Shown here in pieces: positions 25,201 to 33,785 of a DNA stretch of 55,762 nt. Under the pieces are notes generated by a model. The model was not told where the DNA came from and did not search any database. It saw only the letters and a program-made list of their open reading frames with translations. Source of the DNA: Psychromonas sp. (GTDB taxonomy: Bacteria > Pseudomonadota > Gammaproteobacteria > Enterobacterales > Psychromonadaceae); contig JABXKR010000287.1 in assembly GCA_013619145.1 (NCBI GenBank), positions 1 to 55,762 of the forward strand, written 5' to 3'. The position numbers and the translations under genes were made by a program. Numbering within the stretch: the first letter of the stretch is position 1; every line of letters starts with the position of its first letter.

Positions 25201-25281
25201 TGCTAGCACATTATTAGTAAGTAACAGGGAAACTGCTACTGCGAGTGCTTTCTTTTTATTCATGCTTACATTATGAATCAT
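22213..25281 (-). CDS. Chondroitin sulfate ABC-lyase-type polysaccharide lyase (PL8)
   Basis: 1022 aa, the same length class as Proteus vulgaris chondroitinase ABC. The ATG at 25281 follows AAGGA at 7-nt spacing; a signal peptide ends near VLAE. Domains in order: N-terminal beta-sandwich (about 70-225) with WTVFSGWIYNEKASDGELKF, an alpha/alpha toroid (about 240-610), then C-terminal beta-sheets. Residues corresponding to the known active site are present: His499 in FRHKGNYPGYSF, Tyr506 in the same motif, an Arg at 558/559 in TNGRRPF, and Glu653 in SSEIYHNANRYGRYQSHG. Also LVATHHWGYSGRSWY and DGWDWNRMPGATTIHLPWE-type signatures (here NGWDWNRMPG). Such enzymes degrade chondroitin and dermatan sulfates, and often hyaluronan, to unsaturated disaccharides. 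Periplasmic or secreted. Confidence 0.93.
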   Translation of the reverse strand: MIHNVSMNKKKALAVAVSLLLTNNVLAETKAVTAAAPVANAIEVTAQEPVVEVAAQEAVVEVKQRDPMQAQIISFEEELLPEFISASETSQIKLTDKRFINGKQSLEWDWQPGDSLTLDKKLYYYTPKEAFQAYGRKSWTVFSGWIYNEKASDGELKFEFGSGSEFTMKLNFTGWRSPGVAFHRDMQGMTSAEMDGLTLTVENASEAGKIYIDRLMVSIDDYRYQWSDNHVKTAETVPEIDYELPEQLPAATAEEVASLAKVKQGLLDYYLADFKASKKMVKSIRKKYQAYNLKKEDGVISGAHLVTKKQLTIYQKERLSEQDKHLVHEYVNLRKYVELMEKIAQVWNNSDDAEIRQEMLDKYLLMSEHLLDQGFTHGSSLVATHHWGYSGRSWYSSMLLMEKPLHEAGLLKPIHASLLWYAREFKERGFDMRVGPKSSDMDYYNTLALAHIAMLLTEEGEDRQVALMHKFAKFISGNMEQTPVGYGDGFRPDGTAFRHKGNYPGYSFAAFKSAANIAYLLSDSSFELSEPARQYLKKVMLAARVYSNPNPGVGTNGRRPFFNVSLKKVTEGYRWLALAGVDGSGVDKELAEAYLRLLEEQPKKAKSDLSQQFTAESHPQGAYTFNYAAMGIYRHNDKMVTMKGFNRYVWSSEIYHNANRYGRYQSHGSVQIQKWGAEKEFGYDENGWDWNRMPGATTIHLPWEKLEAPRKHTTMLLNDSRFSGATDLKGKYGAFGFTLENPDKWPDFIDPSFTAKKSVFSFEDRLVLVGSNITNSNSKFPTETTLFQYGLTDKTQPLWLNGQLINEFPFEAQLEKGDWLIDGMGNGYYVVKGGEVNVRRQEQESRDNQKKQPTFGNFASAWIDHGNAPSGGEYEYIITLDATPEKMQQLAEQMQEEESRPYEIIRQDGAAHIVRDKTTGVTGYTAFTFVRTSDQWVRSISTSSVVMVKGSADKLEMSVANPDLNMEKHTLSQVVPVSVTLKGAWKLASPMDNVAVKRKGARTVVTVNCIDGIPVQIDMDPA

Positions 25282-25341
25282 GCCATTTTCCTTCTGAGTA
25301 GCCGATTAAGGTTTTATTAACCGACTTCTTCTTAATATAAC

Positions 25342-25361
25342 GGGCCGCGGATAAGCGGCCC
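25342..25361 (-). terminator. GC-rich hairpin after the second PL8 gene
   Basis: Arms gggccgc and gcggccc are perfect, with a 6-nt loop. It lies just beyond the stop at 25375 and upstream of the first PL8 gene. The T-tract on the minus strand is weak, so termination may be partial. Confidence 0.5.
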
Positions 25362-25374
25362 AATCGTTCAGTTA

Positions 25375-28300
25375 TCAAGCCCGGATCAGTTCAAGCGCAA
25401 CGCTCTCTGCTCGTACCGTGGTTACTTTAAGCAAGGTGCTGCCATTACTTTGCACCTTAAGCGTGGTTCCCTCTGGTAATTGCGTGCGGGCTTGCCACTT
25501 ACCCTGCAGGATAAGTGTGCTAACCACTGGCTGAGACGGATTATCCTTCCATTTACGTGAGTAAATACTGACCTCTTTCTGCCCCCCATTATCATCATAC
25601 TGGCTCAGATCTTTGCCCTGATAGAGATTAAGATCAGGGTTGACAATTACCATTGACAGCTGAGTATTCTCTTGCTGTGTCATCACCATAAGCGGCACAT
25701 CGATCTCTTGAATCAGCGCATCCTTGCTCAGCTGCGTCGGCTCAAAAAATGCGTAGGCTTTGCTGTTGCTGGCACGATCCCAGACAATGTGGGCTTGATT
25801 ATCAAATTTCTCCACCCGGTAAGGGCGCAGTTGATCCGATGCCAATTGCTGAGCATACTTTTCAGCCTGTTGCGCATTACTATCAACTAAAACAGCATAT
25901 TCATAGCGGCCGGCTTGCGGCGCTTTACCGTGATCAATCACCGCAGTAACAAACTGCCCCGATGTCGCGTTGCTGTTTTTCTGATTGAGTGAGCTTTGTT
26001 GGCCAGCTGACAACTGCAGCACAGCATCTCCGGGAACAAAATAGGCGTTGTTATCCGGATCAAGCAGCATATTAACCTTACGCTTTTCAGTCACCGTCAG
26101 GTTCTCAGCATTAAGCTGAGAACCTGACGGTGACTGAAAAGCGTAAGGTTAATATGCCATCTTGCGTTTTAATGCCGGAGCCTAACGCGATAATTCGATT
26201 ATCAAAGAAGAACACCGATTTATTAGCTGCAAAGCTGGCATCGTATTTAGAATGCCCCTGCAGCTTGATCGCAAACATGCCGTTTCCGCCATCACTTAAC
26301 GCGCCGGAATAGCTCTGCGCAGACATCAGCATCTCTTCTAAGCCACTGAAGGCATCGACATTTCTCAGCTTTGCCTGCAACTGCTCGAAAGGTAACTGCA
26401 GCGCAGTTGTACCCGGCCAGCGATTCCAATTCCAGCCATCATGACTGAAAGCACGCTGACTGCCGTCTTCTTTCATGATTTCTAACTGGCCATAATTGAT
26501 ATAACGGCCATAACGGTTAGCATTGGCATAGCTTTCATTACCCACTAAATAACGGCTGAAACCACGCGCTGCAGCAACCCAACCATCACGACGTTGAATG
26601 GACAGATTGGCAAAGTTCATCGCCCAGTTTCCGCTTGGTGACGCTTCCGCCTTAAAGCCATTTTTCTGTAAAAAACGACCAAACTTATCAAGTTTCGGCA
26701 TCAAGCGAAGGTAACTGGCAGCCATATCTGTATCAATCGCCTGCTTACCATCGGGAGAACCAGCCATTGCCATATGCTGGAATGGCGATAAATCAATTTC
26801 CTGCTTTCCATCCGGATGACGCCCTGCAAGCGACATCAGGGTCAGGCGATCATTGCTGTACACCTCTGTCATTGCCACAGCCTGTTTAATTAGCTGATGG
26901 GCCGACGGAGAAACCGCATAAGGCGAGTGAGCCAGTACTTCAACTACTGGCGTTAAGCCTTTTACGGCCCCCTTCGCATAAGCAGGATAATGCTGTGCAT
27001 GGTGAAAAATTGAACCATCGGGTTTAAAACCACCGCCCAGGCCGTGCGAAGTGGTAACCGATTTGGACAGCCAGAAACTGAACTGCTTGAGCCATGCAGC
27101 CTGTTTCTCTTCATCCGGTTGTAACAGGATACTGTACAGCATGCCGCGTAGCTGGGTATTCATTACATCAGCATTAAAGTTGGTCATTTCCGATTGCGGG
27201 CGATAAATCCGGCCGGTTGCAGAAAACCACGCCATCATGTCACTCACATCAGCCAGCAGCTCGTTTTCTTCGAGCAGATCCCGGCTAATGAAATGAGCCC
27301 GGGACAAGGCACGAACGCTATATCCCATATGGTGCGCAGTCCCTAAGCCACTACCGGAGGTATACCCCTGATCCAGAGCATAACGAGTCAGCTTCAGATA
27401 CATATCTGCCAGCTCTTGTTTATGCGCATCAGCAGGTGTTTGCTGCATCGCAATTGCCAGCTTTAACATAAACTCGCCATAACTACGCAATGTTACCCCA
27501 TCAAAGAGAGTATCGAACGCTTGCTGATCCAGCAGCCCTTTATTCACCCCTTTATCAAGGAAGACTTTGAGTCTATTTTTATTTAACAGCGCTTTACCAG
27601 TGATCACATCACCCTGCTGCTTAAGTTCATAACTTGCATAGGTTTTAGCAATAGCAGTTAAATCAGCTTGCTGCTGATTGACCATAACTAAATCATCAAG
27701 CTGAGTCTTAATCGCTTTTATCGCACTGCTTTCTATCTGCTGATCCTGATAACTGCGATTAGGATCCTGTAAAAACTGATTATATCGATACAGGGCCAGC
27801 CAATGGCGGTTTGGAGCGGTGTCAGACGCCAAATTGACATAGGGAACCACTTCGTCTCGGGTCGGCCAGCGCGGATCAACCGGAATACTCAGCATCAGCT
27901 GATCAAAATAGAAGGTACCCGCCTTAATTGAAGGGGGAGCCTGAACCTGAAAGAAGTTCATTCCTTCAACAGCAATGCCCTGCATATCTTTAAATGGTAT
28001 AAGCAGTTGACGCCAGCCGGTAAAGTCAAGGTTAATATCAAACCAGGCTTGCTCAGTGTTATCGGTACCAAAAACAAACTTCAGTTTTTGTTTCTGAGGC
28101 TGACTGTTATATATCCAGCCGGAAAACGTACTTTGTGACTGATCTTTTTCATTCGCAACAAATGGCTTGTAACCCACAGGCTGAGTGAATGTAAGGGTAG
28201 ATTCCGGCTGATATTCCCAGGCCAGACTATGAGTGCCGTCTTTTCTGTATTGAGTTGCCAGAGAAGATCTGCTATTGAGCGAGGCTGCGATAGTATCAGG

Positions 28301-28465
28301 CATACCCTGCTCAAAAAGATAGATTTTCCCGCCAGGCTGCTGGTATGAATGAGTGTCATATTTTGCTGCGGAACTGCCTTTATCACTACAACCTACGGTC
28401 AATAATGCACAGAGAAGCAGCATATTAATAACAACGACTGTGTCGATAACGTTAGATGTTTTCAT
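25375..28465 (-). pseudogene. Second PL8 chondroitin-lyase-type gene, interrupted in its C-terminal domain
   Basis: The upstream part (28465 to 26111, 784 codons) starts MKTSNVIDTVVVINMLLLCA with lipobox LTVGC, so this paralogue is a lipoprotein. It keeps the PL8 layout: LGTAHHMGYSVRALSRAH, an active-site pair in IFHHAQHYPAYAK, Arg in SLAGRHP, and Glu in NESYANANRYGRYINYG. The normal frame is lost after GSGIKTQDG, where a 43-bp inverted copy of downstream sequence replaces an estimated 20-40 codons and brings a stop. The C-terminal part resumes at LNAENLTVTEKRKVN and LLDPDNNAYFVPGDAV and is intact to 25375, about 240 codons. With its catalytic core intact the truncated protein might still fold, but PL8 enzymes need the C-terminal sheets. 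It may equally be an assembly fault in an intact gene. Confidence 0.85.
26067..26157. repeat. 43-bp perfect inverted repeat with 5-nt loop
   Basis: 26067-26109 and 26115-26157 are exact reverse complements; the loop is attaa. Pairing stops at a66/c158, so the boundary is sharp. The left arm is native PL8 coding sequence (minus strand, frame ENLTVTEKRKVNM). The right arm is its inverted copy and reads as nonsense ending in a stop. Confidence 0.97.
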
Positions 28466-28497
28466 TTCGTTAAATCCATTAATAAAAAAAACACGAC

Positions 28498-29844
28498 TTA
28501 AAATGAGTAAATGGCCTTGCCGTAAAACATATCATTTTCACTGCTATCATCCCATGTGCGCTGCACGCCGAGATTCCATGTGAAGCTGCCATTGGTTTCC
28601 CAAGCTAAATCCAAATAGGTTTCATAACTAACATCCTCGCCGTTATTGACCCCCACGGTAAAACTGTCGCCGCCACTTGCTAGGCGAGCTGTTGTGGTCA
28701 GGTTAGTATCTAAAACTTCAAAATTAGCATTTACACCTAAGCGGGTTTGAAATACACCGACTTTAGTATCAAGGCTGTAAGCCGTTTCGAATCCAGCGCC
28801 TAAATTAAGTTCATCATAATTTTGCTGATCATAAGCCAAAGCTGCCGGTGAACCGGAATCTTTCACTAACACGCCGTTATTATTGTATTCGCGCACATAA
28901 TTTTCAGAGTAATCTTCTGTTCTCACATAGGTATAATTTGCTGATACTAAAGGTGATAGTGAGAAATTTTGCCAATAAAAGGCATGTGTCAACTCCAACT
29001 GCAGCGATAAGTTCTGGCTGTTAAAACGTGCTGTGGCATCAGTGTTTCCATCATAACCGGAACTTTCCCCGATCTGACGTGATGTCGTATTCGCATTCCA
29101 GCCAACCACACCACGACCGGTCAGGTAAAAATTATTCCACCCCTTAATCGCATATAATGAAGCCTGGTAAGACTCGATCTCCGTCCTGTTGTTATAGAGA
29201 CGACCGCTGGCATCAACTTTTTGCTGGCTAAAAGCGATCCCCATCAAGAACTCGTTGGACAGAATTTTGTCATAACCAATCGCGAATCCAGAGCTGGTCG
29301 AATCAAAACCATCGTAGCGATTGGTGCCTTCACTATTAATAAAGGATCTATTATCAGAACCGAGATAAGTCACCCACAGTGATGAACGGGCTGAATCACC
29401 AAGCAAATAGTCAGAAGTACGTTTTTTAATTGCCTGAGTAAATTGATCCTGCGCAAGAATTGCACCGTACACATTAGCGCCACTGCGATCCGGGGTTAAC
29501 TCACCCGCTAATTGCGCGCTAGCTTCATCAGATGGTGCAGATGCAAGTAAAGCCAGTAATTCTGTATTGCCGTCTGCAATTGCCTGTTCTTCCAAACGCT
29601 TTATCACATATGTTTCAGTTGAATCTGCACCGCCACTGGCGGCTCTTTCAGCCGCACTATCAGTTGCGCTTCGTTGGGCCGGTGAAGATTGCAATGGACT
29701 CGAAACAGATGCATTATCTGCCCCTAAAAACAAAAGGGGCATATCTTGTGCCATCGAGCCAGTTGCACTACATAACAAGCCAAGGGTAACTGCGACCGAC
29801 AGTACAGTTCGGTGTGCCTTGTAACGGACATGGTTTATTGCCAT
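28498..29844 (-). CDS. Autotransporter-barrel outer membrane protein
   Basis: 448 aa. A signal peptide ends near SMAQ (about residue 33). Residues 40-130 are low-complexity Ser/Ala/Glu-rich helix with no recognisable passenger. From about residue 150 the pattern of alternating residues and aromatic girdles fits a 12-strand autotransporter beta-domain: SLWVTYLGSDNRSF, SSGFAIGYDKILSNEFLMGI, YLTGRGVVGWNAN, LGAGFETAYSL. The last residue is Phe in FYGKAIYSF, the usual outer-membrane insertion signal. The short passenger suggests a small surface display or an inner plug rather than an enzyme. It lies 33 bp upstream of the damaged PL8 gene, same direction, so the two are probably co-transcribed. Confidence 0.8.
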   Translation of the reverse strand: MAINHVRYKAHRTVLSVAVTLGLLCSATGSMAQDMPLLFLGADNASVSSPLQSSPAQRSATDSAAERAASGGADSTETYVIKRLEEQAIADGNTELLALLASAPSDEASAQLAGELTPDRSGANVYGAILAQDQFTQAIKKRTSDYLLGDSARSSLWVTYLGSDNRSFINSEGTNRYDGFDSTSSGFAIGYDKILSNEFLMGIAFSQQKVDASGRLYNNRTEIESYQASLYAIKGWNNFYLTGRGVVGWNANTTSRQIGESSGYDGNTDATARFNSQNLSLQLELTHAFYWQNFSLSPLVSANYTYVRTEDYSENYVREYNNNGVLVKDSGSPAALAYDQQNYDELNLGAGFETAYSLDTKVGVFQTRLGVNANFEVLDTNLTTTARLASGGDSFTVGVNNGEDVSYETYLDLAWETNGSFTWNLGVQRTWDDSSENDMFYGKAIYSF

Positions 29845-30124
29845 TATTCTTACCTCATCTAATAACTAATCTGCTTGTTCGTTGAGTTCGGGCTTTCTCT
29901 ATGAAATTTTGAATCAGCAAACAACCTTACGATAATTTTTTCATTATACTTACACTTACTTTCTTTTTAAGTGATCTACATTTTGTTTTTCGCTATTGCA
30001 TTTATTTTTATTTTCGTGACGAGCATAACGAAAGCAAACGAAAAATTAAGTATAATAGCCATAGTTTAAGAATTTTGCTGTCGAATGGCACTGGGTTGTA
30101 GCTTGCTTACAAGGATAAATGGGG
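29845..30124. promoter_or_regulatory. Divergent promoter region with AgaR-type motif
   Basis: About 280 AT-rich bases between the leftward autotransporter and the rightward porin. On the minus strand TTTCGTTTGCTTTCG gives two TTTCG units exactly 10 bp apart (plus-strand gaaa at 30030 and 30040). A nearby tttcgt/acgaaa pair flanks gacgagcata. A sequence aagtgatctacatttt near 29967 resembles half a CRP site. The motif in this divergent gap would allow joint control of both surface proteins. Confidence 0.55.
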
Positions 30125-31672
30125 ATGATTAATAAAATGTTAGAAAAACAGATACATAATGCACGCCATGGTGGAAAGATTATTTTTCCCGTAATGGTTG
30201 CAAGTCTGCTTGCTTTTTCAAATGGAGCTGCAGCAAACGGTATGGGAGAAGCCTTCGACACGGCCGCCTCCAGTCTCGGAGAAACCTACGGCGAATTAAG
30301 TAGTGGCTCGAAATTTACAATGGTGCTACTCAACCACGGTAAGACAACAGAAAAGTATTTTAAAGATAATACTAATGATATTGATGGCATGGATCGTCAA
30401 TATGAGTGGGGGCAATCAGTCGGTTTATTTTTTCGCTCAGGCAAAACCCCGTTGTTTAACAGCCCGGTAAATATCAATTTTAATTTGGGTTATAGCTATA
30501 TGTTTAAACTGGGTGCCTCTTACCCGGGCGATGTACACAACTGGAATGGGGGCGAAAAAATATTTATAAGTGAGGACTGTTTTTGGTCTGGTGGAGAGCC
30601 CTACAAAGGACAATATAAATGTAATGAATCTTCACCATACGGAAAAGTACCAGTTGCAAATATAAAACTTGATTGGGGTAAAAATAAGCAAAATCGTGGC
30701 TTTATGAAAATTGGTGACGGTTTTTATAATACCGGTATGATCACAACGGCAACCGATGATGATGCGCTATTATCCAGTTACCGCGGTATTACGGCCCAGC
30801 ACAGTTATAATGGTTACATTATTGACGGTGCTTATGTGATCGGTTTTATGTCCGGTAATGAAGATAAAATGCAGGATCTCAGAGGTAATGCGAATTACTA
30901 TGAGCCGGATCCGCTTAACTATGATTATCTCTACACTATGCGTTTGCGCAAGAAATTCAGTGATCAAGGGGGTTATCAAATCGCTTACGGTGAAGCCAAA
31001 GATTATCTTCGCCGCTCCCATGCTGCGGCTTATTACAACCTCAAGATAAATCCTCAAACTAAGCTGTTTATGCAGGCACAATATTACTATAACCATAAAG
31101 CCGGGGATTTATGGGATATCGATGTCGAAAAAGAGATTGCGGCATTCGATGAATATGCGTCCTTCATCGAGTATGAATTTATACTAAAATATGATGCGAT
31201 GCAGTTCCTTTACGCGTTCAGCAAAACAAATGCCCCTCGTGAAAATGGCAGTGGTAACGGTGCATTCAGCTATGGCTTCGGTAAAGCGAAAGGCTATTTA
31301 AACCAGGCAACCAGTGGTAATTATCACGGTTTCAGACGTGATGGTGAAGAAGCTATGGTGCTGGGTGTCAAATATGATTTCCGTCATTTCGATCTTCGAG
31401 ATATGAATATTCAGTACCGCTATCACTGGGGTAAGGCTCCGGTTAAGAATAAAACTTCAGGTGATATCGAATATGGTAAAGAATATGAACATGCAATCAC
31501 CTTCAGCTATGAACCTAAATCCGGCATGCTTAAAGGATTTGTATTTAACCTGAAACAGGCATTCTATCGTCCGGATGAGACGCTAGGTCAGCTTCAACCA
31601 GGTGATATCAGCACAAAAGCGGATAAAACAGCCACCAAATTTATCGTAGCCTATATGTTTAGCCTTAAATAA
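30125..31672 (+). CDS. OprD/chitoporin-like outer membrane porin
   Basis: About 515 aa. I use the ATG at 30125, 9 nt after AAGGA; the ATG at 30119 is only 3 nt away from that site and 30137 is another candidate. The signal peptide ends near GAAANG. The rest is a beta-barrel pattern: QYEWGQSVGLFFRSGKTPLF, NFNLGYSYMFKLGA, RGFMKIGDGFYNTGMITT, RGITAQHSYNGYIIDGAYVI, MNIQYRYHWGK, ending FIVAYMFSLK. Residue layout fits the OprD-type specific porins, which include chitoporins. It probably admits GAG oligosaccharides to the periplasm. Two Cys in a loop (EDCFWSGG, QYKCNES) could form a disulfide. A hairpin follows the stop. Confidence 0.75.
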   Translation: MINKMLEKQIHNARHGGKIIFPVMVASLLAFSNGAAANGMGEAFDTAASSLGETYGELSSGSKFTMVLLNHGKTTEKYFKDNTNDIDGMDRQYEWGQSVGLFFRSGKTPLFNSPVNINFNLGYSYMFKLGASYPGDVHNWNGGEKIFISEDCFWSGGEPYKGQYKCNESSPYGKVPVANIKLDWGKNKQNRGFMKIGDGFYNTGMITTATDDDALLSSYRGITAQHSYNGYIIDGAYVIGFMSGNEDKMQDLRGNANYYEPDPLNYDYLYTMRLRKKFSDQGGYQIAYGEAKDYLRRSHAAAYYNLKINPQTKLFMQAQYYYNHKAGDLWDIDVEKEIAAFDEYASFIEYEFILKYDAMQFLYAFSKTNAPRENGSGNGAFSYGFGKAKGYLNQATSGNYHGFRRDGEEAMVLGVKYDFRHFDLRDMNIQYRYHWGKAPVKNKTSGDIEYGKEYEHAITFSYEPKSGMLKGFVFNLKQAFYRPDETLGQLQPGDISTKADKTATKFIVAYMFSLK

Positions 31673-31687
31673 GACTTACAGCTAACT

Positions 31688-31722
31688 CTACTGCGGCTCT
31701 TTAACAATAAGAGTCGCAGTAG
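31688..31722 (+). terminator. Hairpin after the porin gene
   Basis: Arms of 14 nt (ctactgcggctctt and aagagtcgcagtag) pair with one mismatch around a 7-nt loop. No long T-run follows, so efficiency is uncertain. Confidence 0.6.
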
Positions 31723-31869
31723 TCAGGCATGTTTATGGACTTAGCTCAAGTTAATTATATTGGCCCATTAATAATGAGTAGATTTAACAAACTATTAGGT
31801 ATACCTTTATTTATGAAGTGACATAGCTAGATAATTTATTGTGCCAATATTTATGGAAAGATAAATAAA

Positions 31870-33015
31870 ATGAAATACCGCCATGTGGAAAAATCGGATG
31901 TTGAGTTGGGTCGCGTGCTTCAATACTCAGTTTACAATATTACTGGCAAGTTGTTACTGAAAAAACATAAGTTGATCACAACTGAACGTCAGAAAAAATT
32001 CATGTTAAATCATGGGGTGATTTGCAATATTGATACTATACCTTGCCGACAGTCAACTGATAAAATTAAACAGTACCCCTACTATAAAAGATGCAGCCCA
32101 GGCAGTGCTTTTAATAAAAAAAATGCCTGGCTTAGTGAACTCTATTTTTTATTCCTGCAGAACCAGCATACGAAGTTACCTGATTTTGTTCACTGTATTC
32201 TTAGCATCGGGCTAGAAATTCAATTACAAGTAAAAACGCAACATGATCCTCTATTAGCCTCATTGCAGCTGGATTTGGAAAACCATTATGGCTTAATTCA
32301 TGCGTTACATGTCGCACTAAGCTGTGAAATTATCGGCAAGAGCATTGGATTGGGACAGGCAGAAAGACTGGTTATTGTCGCGGCGGCTTTAACCCATGAT
32401 CTGGGGATAATTGCCGAGCAAGAAACGCTCAACAATCAAACTGAGCAGTTAACTGAATTTCAATGGGATAAAATTAAACAACACCCGATAAAAACTGAAG
32501 AAATATTACAGCAACTGGATGTTGATGATTCCCAATGGTTAGAAATAGTGAGACATCATCATGAAAGACTTGATGGCTCTGGTTATCCAGACGGTCTAGC
32601 AGGAGCACAGATATCACTCGGAGCAAGAATTATAGCCATAGCTGATATTTATTCGGCAATGGTGCATCCGACTGCATTCCGTAGCGAAAAATCAGGAAAA
32701 CAGGTGTTAACTGAGTTGTATGAGATGCGCGGCAAAGAGTTAGATAGCAGCTTGGTCGAATGTTTTATTGATGAAATGGGTCGTTATCCTCCGGGTTCTT
32801 TGGTGCGACTGGAAAATAATGAAATTGCAGTGGTTTATACTGCGGGAAGTCAAGCACAGAGCAGCGAAGTGTATGCTTTGCTATCTCCGGAAAATGATAT
32901 ATACCTACAACCAATACTCAGGAATACACAAGAGGATAACCATACAATCGTTAAAGAAGAGATGCTGAACGAATATGAAATATTACTGGATACAATTGAA
33001 ACTCTTTGGGACTGA
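31870..33015 (+). CDS. HD-GYP domain protein, probable cyclic-di-GMP phosphodiesterase
   Basis: 381 aa. The N-terminal 120 residues resemble the DUF3391-type region often found before HD-GYP: MKYRHVEKSDVELGRVLQYS and a Lys-rich stretch. The HD-GYP core spans about residues 135-300. ALTHDLGIIAEQ carries the metal-binding HD, a KIKQHPIKTEEIL segment supplies another His, and HHHERLDGSGYPDGLAG is the HHExxDGxGYP motif. ISLGARIIAIADIYSAM follows. These proteins hydrolyse c-di-GMP in the cytoplasm. There is no transmembrane segment. It is a single gene after the porin with its own promoter region. The GYP motif is complete, so activity is expected. Confidence 0.9.
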   Translation: MKYRHVEKSDVELGRVLQYSVYNITGKLLLKKHKLITTERQKKFMLNHGVICNIDTIPCRQSTDKIKQYPYYKRCSPGSAFNKKNAWLSELYFLFLQNQHTKLPDFVHCILSIGLEIQLQVKTQHDPLLASLQLDLENHYGLIHALHVALSCEIIGKSIGLGQAERLVIVAAALTHDLGIIAEQETLNNQTEQLTEFQWDKIKQHPIKTEEILQQLDVDDSQWLEIVRHHHERLDGSGYPDGLAGAQISLGARIIAIADIYSAMVHPTAFRSEKSGKQVLTELYEMRGKELDSSLVECFIDEMGRYPPGSLVRLENNEIAVVYTAGSQAQSSEVYALLSPENDIYLQPILRNTQEDNHTIVKEEMLNEYEILLDTIETLWD

Positions 33016-33070
33016 TTGATTTACATGCTCCTATATTTGACTCTACGATAATCTAAACTATACGGGTTAT

Positions 33071-33111
33071 CCCTCAAAGTTTCGTATACCTAGAGAGGGC
33101 TTTTTTGAGGG
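33071..33111. terminator. Possible terminator between HD-GYP and phosphatase genes
   Basis: ccctcaaa and tttgaggg can pair around a long loop, with a T-run inside the right arm. The genes on the two sides converge here, so a bidirectional terminator would fit. Confidence 0.45.
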
Positions 33112-33164
33112 TAATCAAGTAAATTAGTAAAGCACAAGATTTCATCAAGTGCTTAGATATGACT

Positions 33165-33785
33165 TTAAGCTCTACTGTCGGCGAATTTACTTTCACCATA
33201 AAAATGAGATTGAATTTTGTGAACATCGCCTTTTTTGCTTAATTCAACCTGCCAAATCTCACCATTATGTGCGATATCTTTAGGATAATCAGGCAGAGTA
33301 TTAAGTAAAATTGACTTGATCATACGCAGTGTCACTGCATGGGTAATGATTAGAATATGCTCATGTTTTTCATCAAAAACCATATCAAAGAAAGGCTGCA
33401 GACGATTGGCAATCATTTCGTAAGATTCCCCCTCTCCTTCAGGTACCCACTTCCATCGTAAACTTCTGTCGTGACAATAGTCAGGTTCATCATCTAACTC
33501 GGCATATGTTTTACCTGCATATTTGCCAAGATCTTGTTCAATAACTCGATTATCCGTTATCGCTTGTAAATTAAATAGTTCTTCAAAAGGGGCTGCAGTT
33601 TGTTTTGCACGAAGAAGAGGAGACGTAATGATATGGTCTATTTGCTGGAATTCTTGTAACTCCTTAGCGATTTGCTCCGCATCTTTTTTTCCTTTTTCAG
33701 TTAAAGGGAAATCAAGTTGTGATGCCAATATATCAGCTAGGTTCGCTTCACTTTCAGCGTGGCGCATAAAATAGAGAGTTGTCAT
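33165..33785 (-). CDS. Histidine phosphatase family protein (phosphoglycerate mutase-like)
   Basis: 206 aa. The phosphohistidine motif RHAESEAN lies at residues 8-15. Further active-site residues are visible as ITSPLLRAKQTAAPF, the acidic GEGESYEMIANR region, and LIITHAVTLRMI with the second His. The family covers phosphoglycerate mutases, sugar phosphatases such as CobC, and SixA-like proteins; the sequence does not decide among them. It is a cytoplasmic protein with no signal. It stands alone between HD-GYP and ampD. The region upstream (33786-34148) must hold its promoter. Confidence 0.85.
   Translation of the reverse strand: MTTLYFMRHAESEANLADILASQLDFPLTEKGKKDAEQIAKELQEFQQIDHIITSPLLRAKQTAAPFEELFNLQAITDNRVIEQDLGKYAGKTYAELDDEPDYCHDRSLRWKWVPEGEGESYEMIANRLQPFFDMVFDEKHEHILIITHAVTLRMIKSILLNTLPDYPKDIAHNGEIWQVELSKKGDVHKIQSHFYGESKFADSRA

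Noticed and set aside
26067-26157. The 43-bp inverted repeat as a transcription terminator or recombination site
   Set aside because: One arm is normal coding sequence and the hairpin lies inside a gene; there is no T-tract, and no recombinase gene is near.
26100-26165. Programmed frameshift joining the two halves of the second PL8 gene
   Set aside because: Codons are missing and the junction is an inverted copy of downstream sequence; no slip can restore the family sequence.
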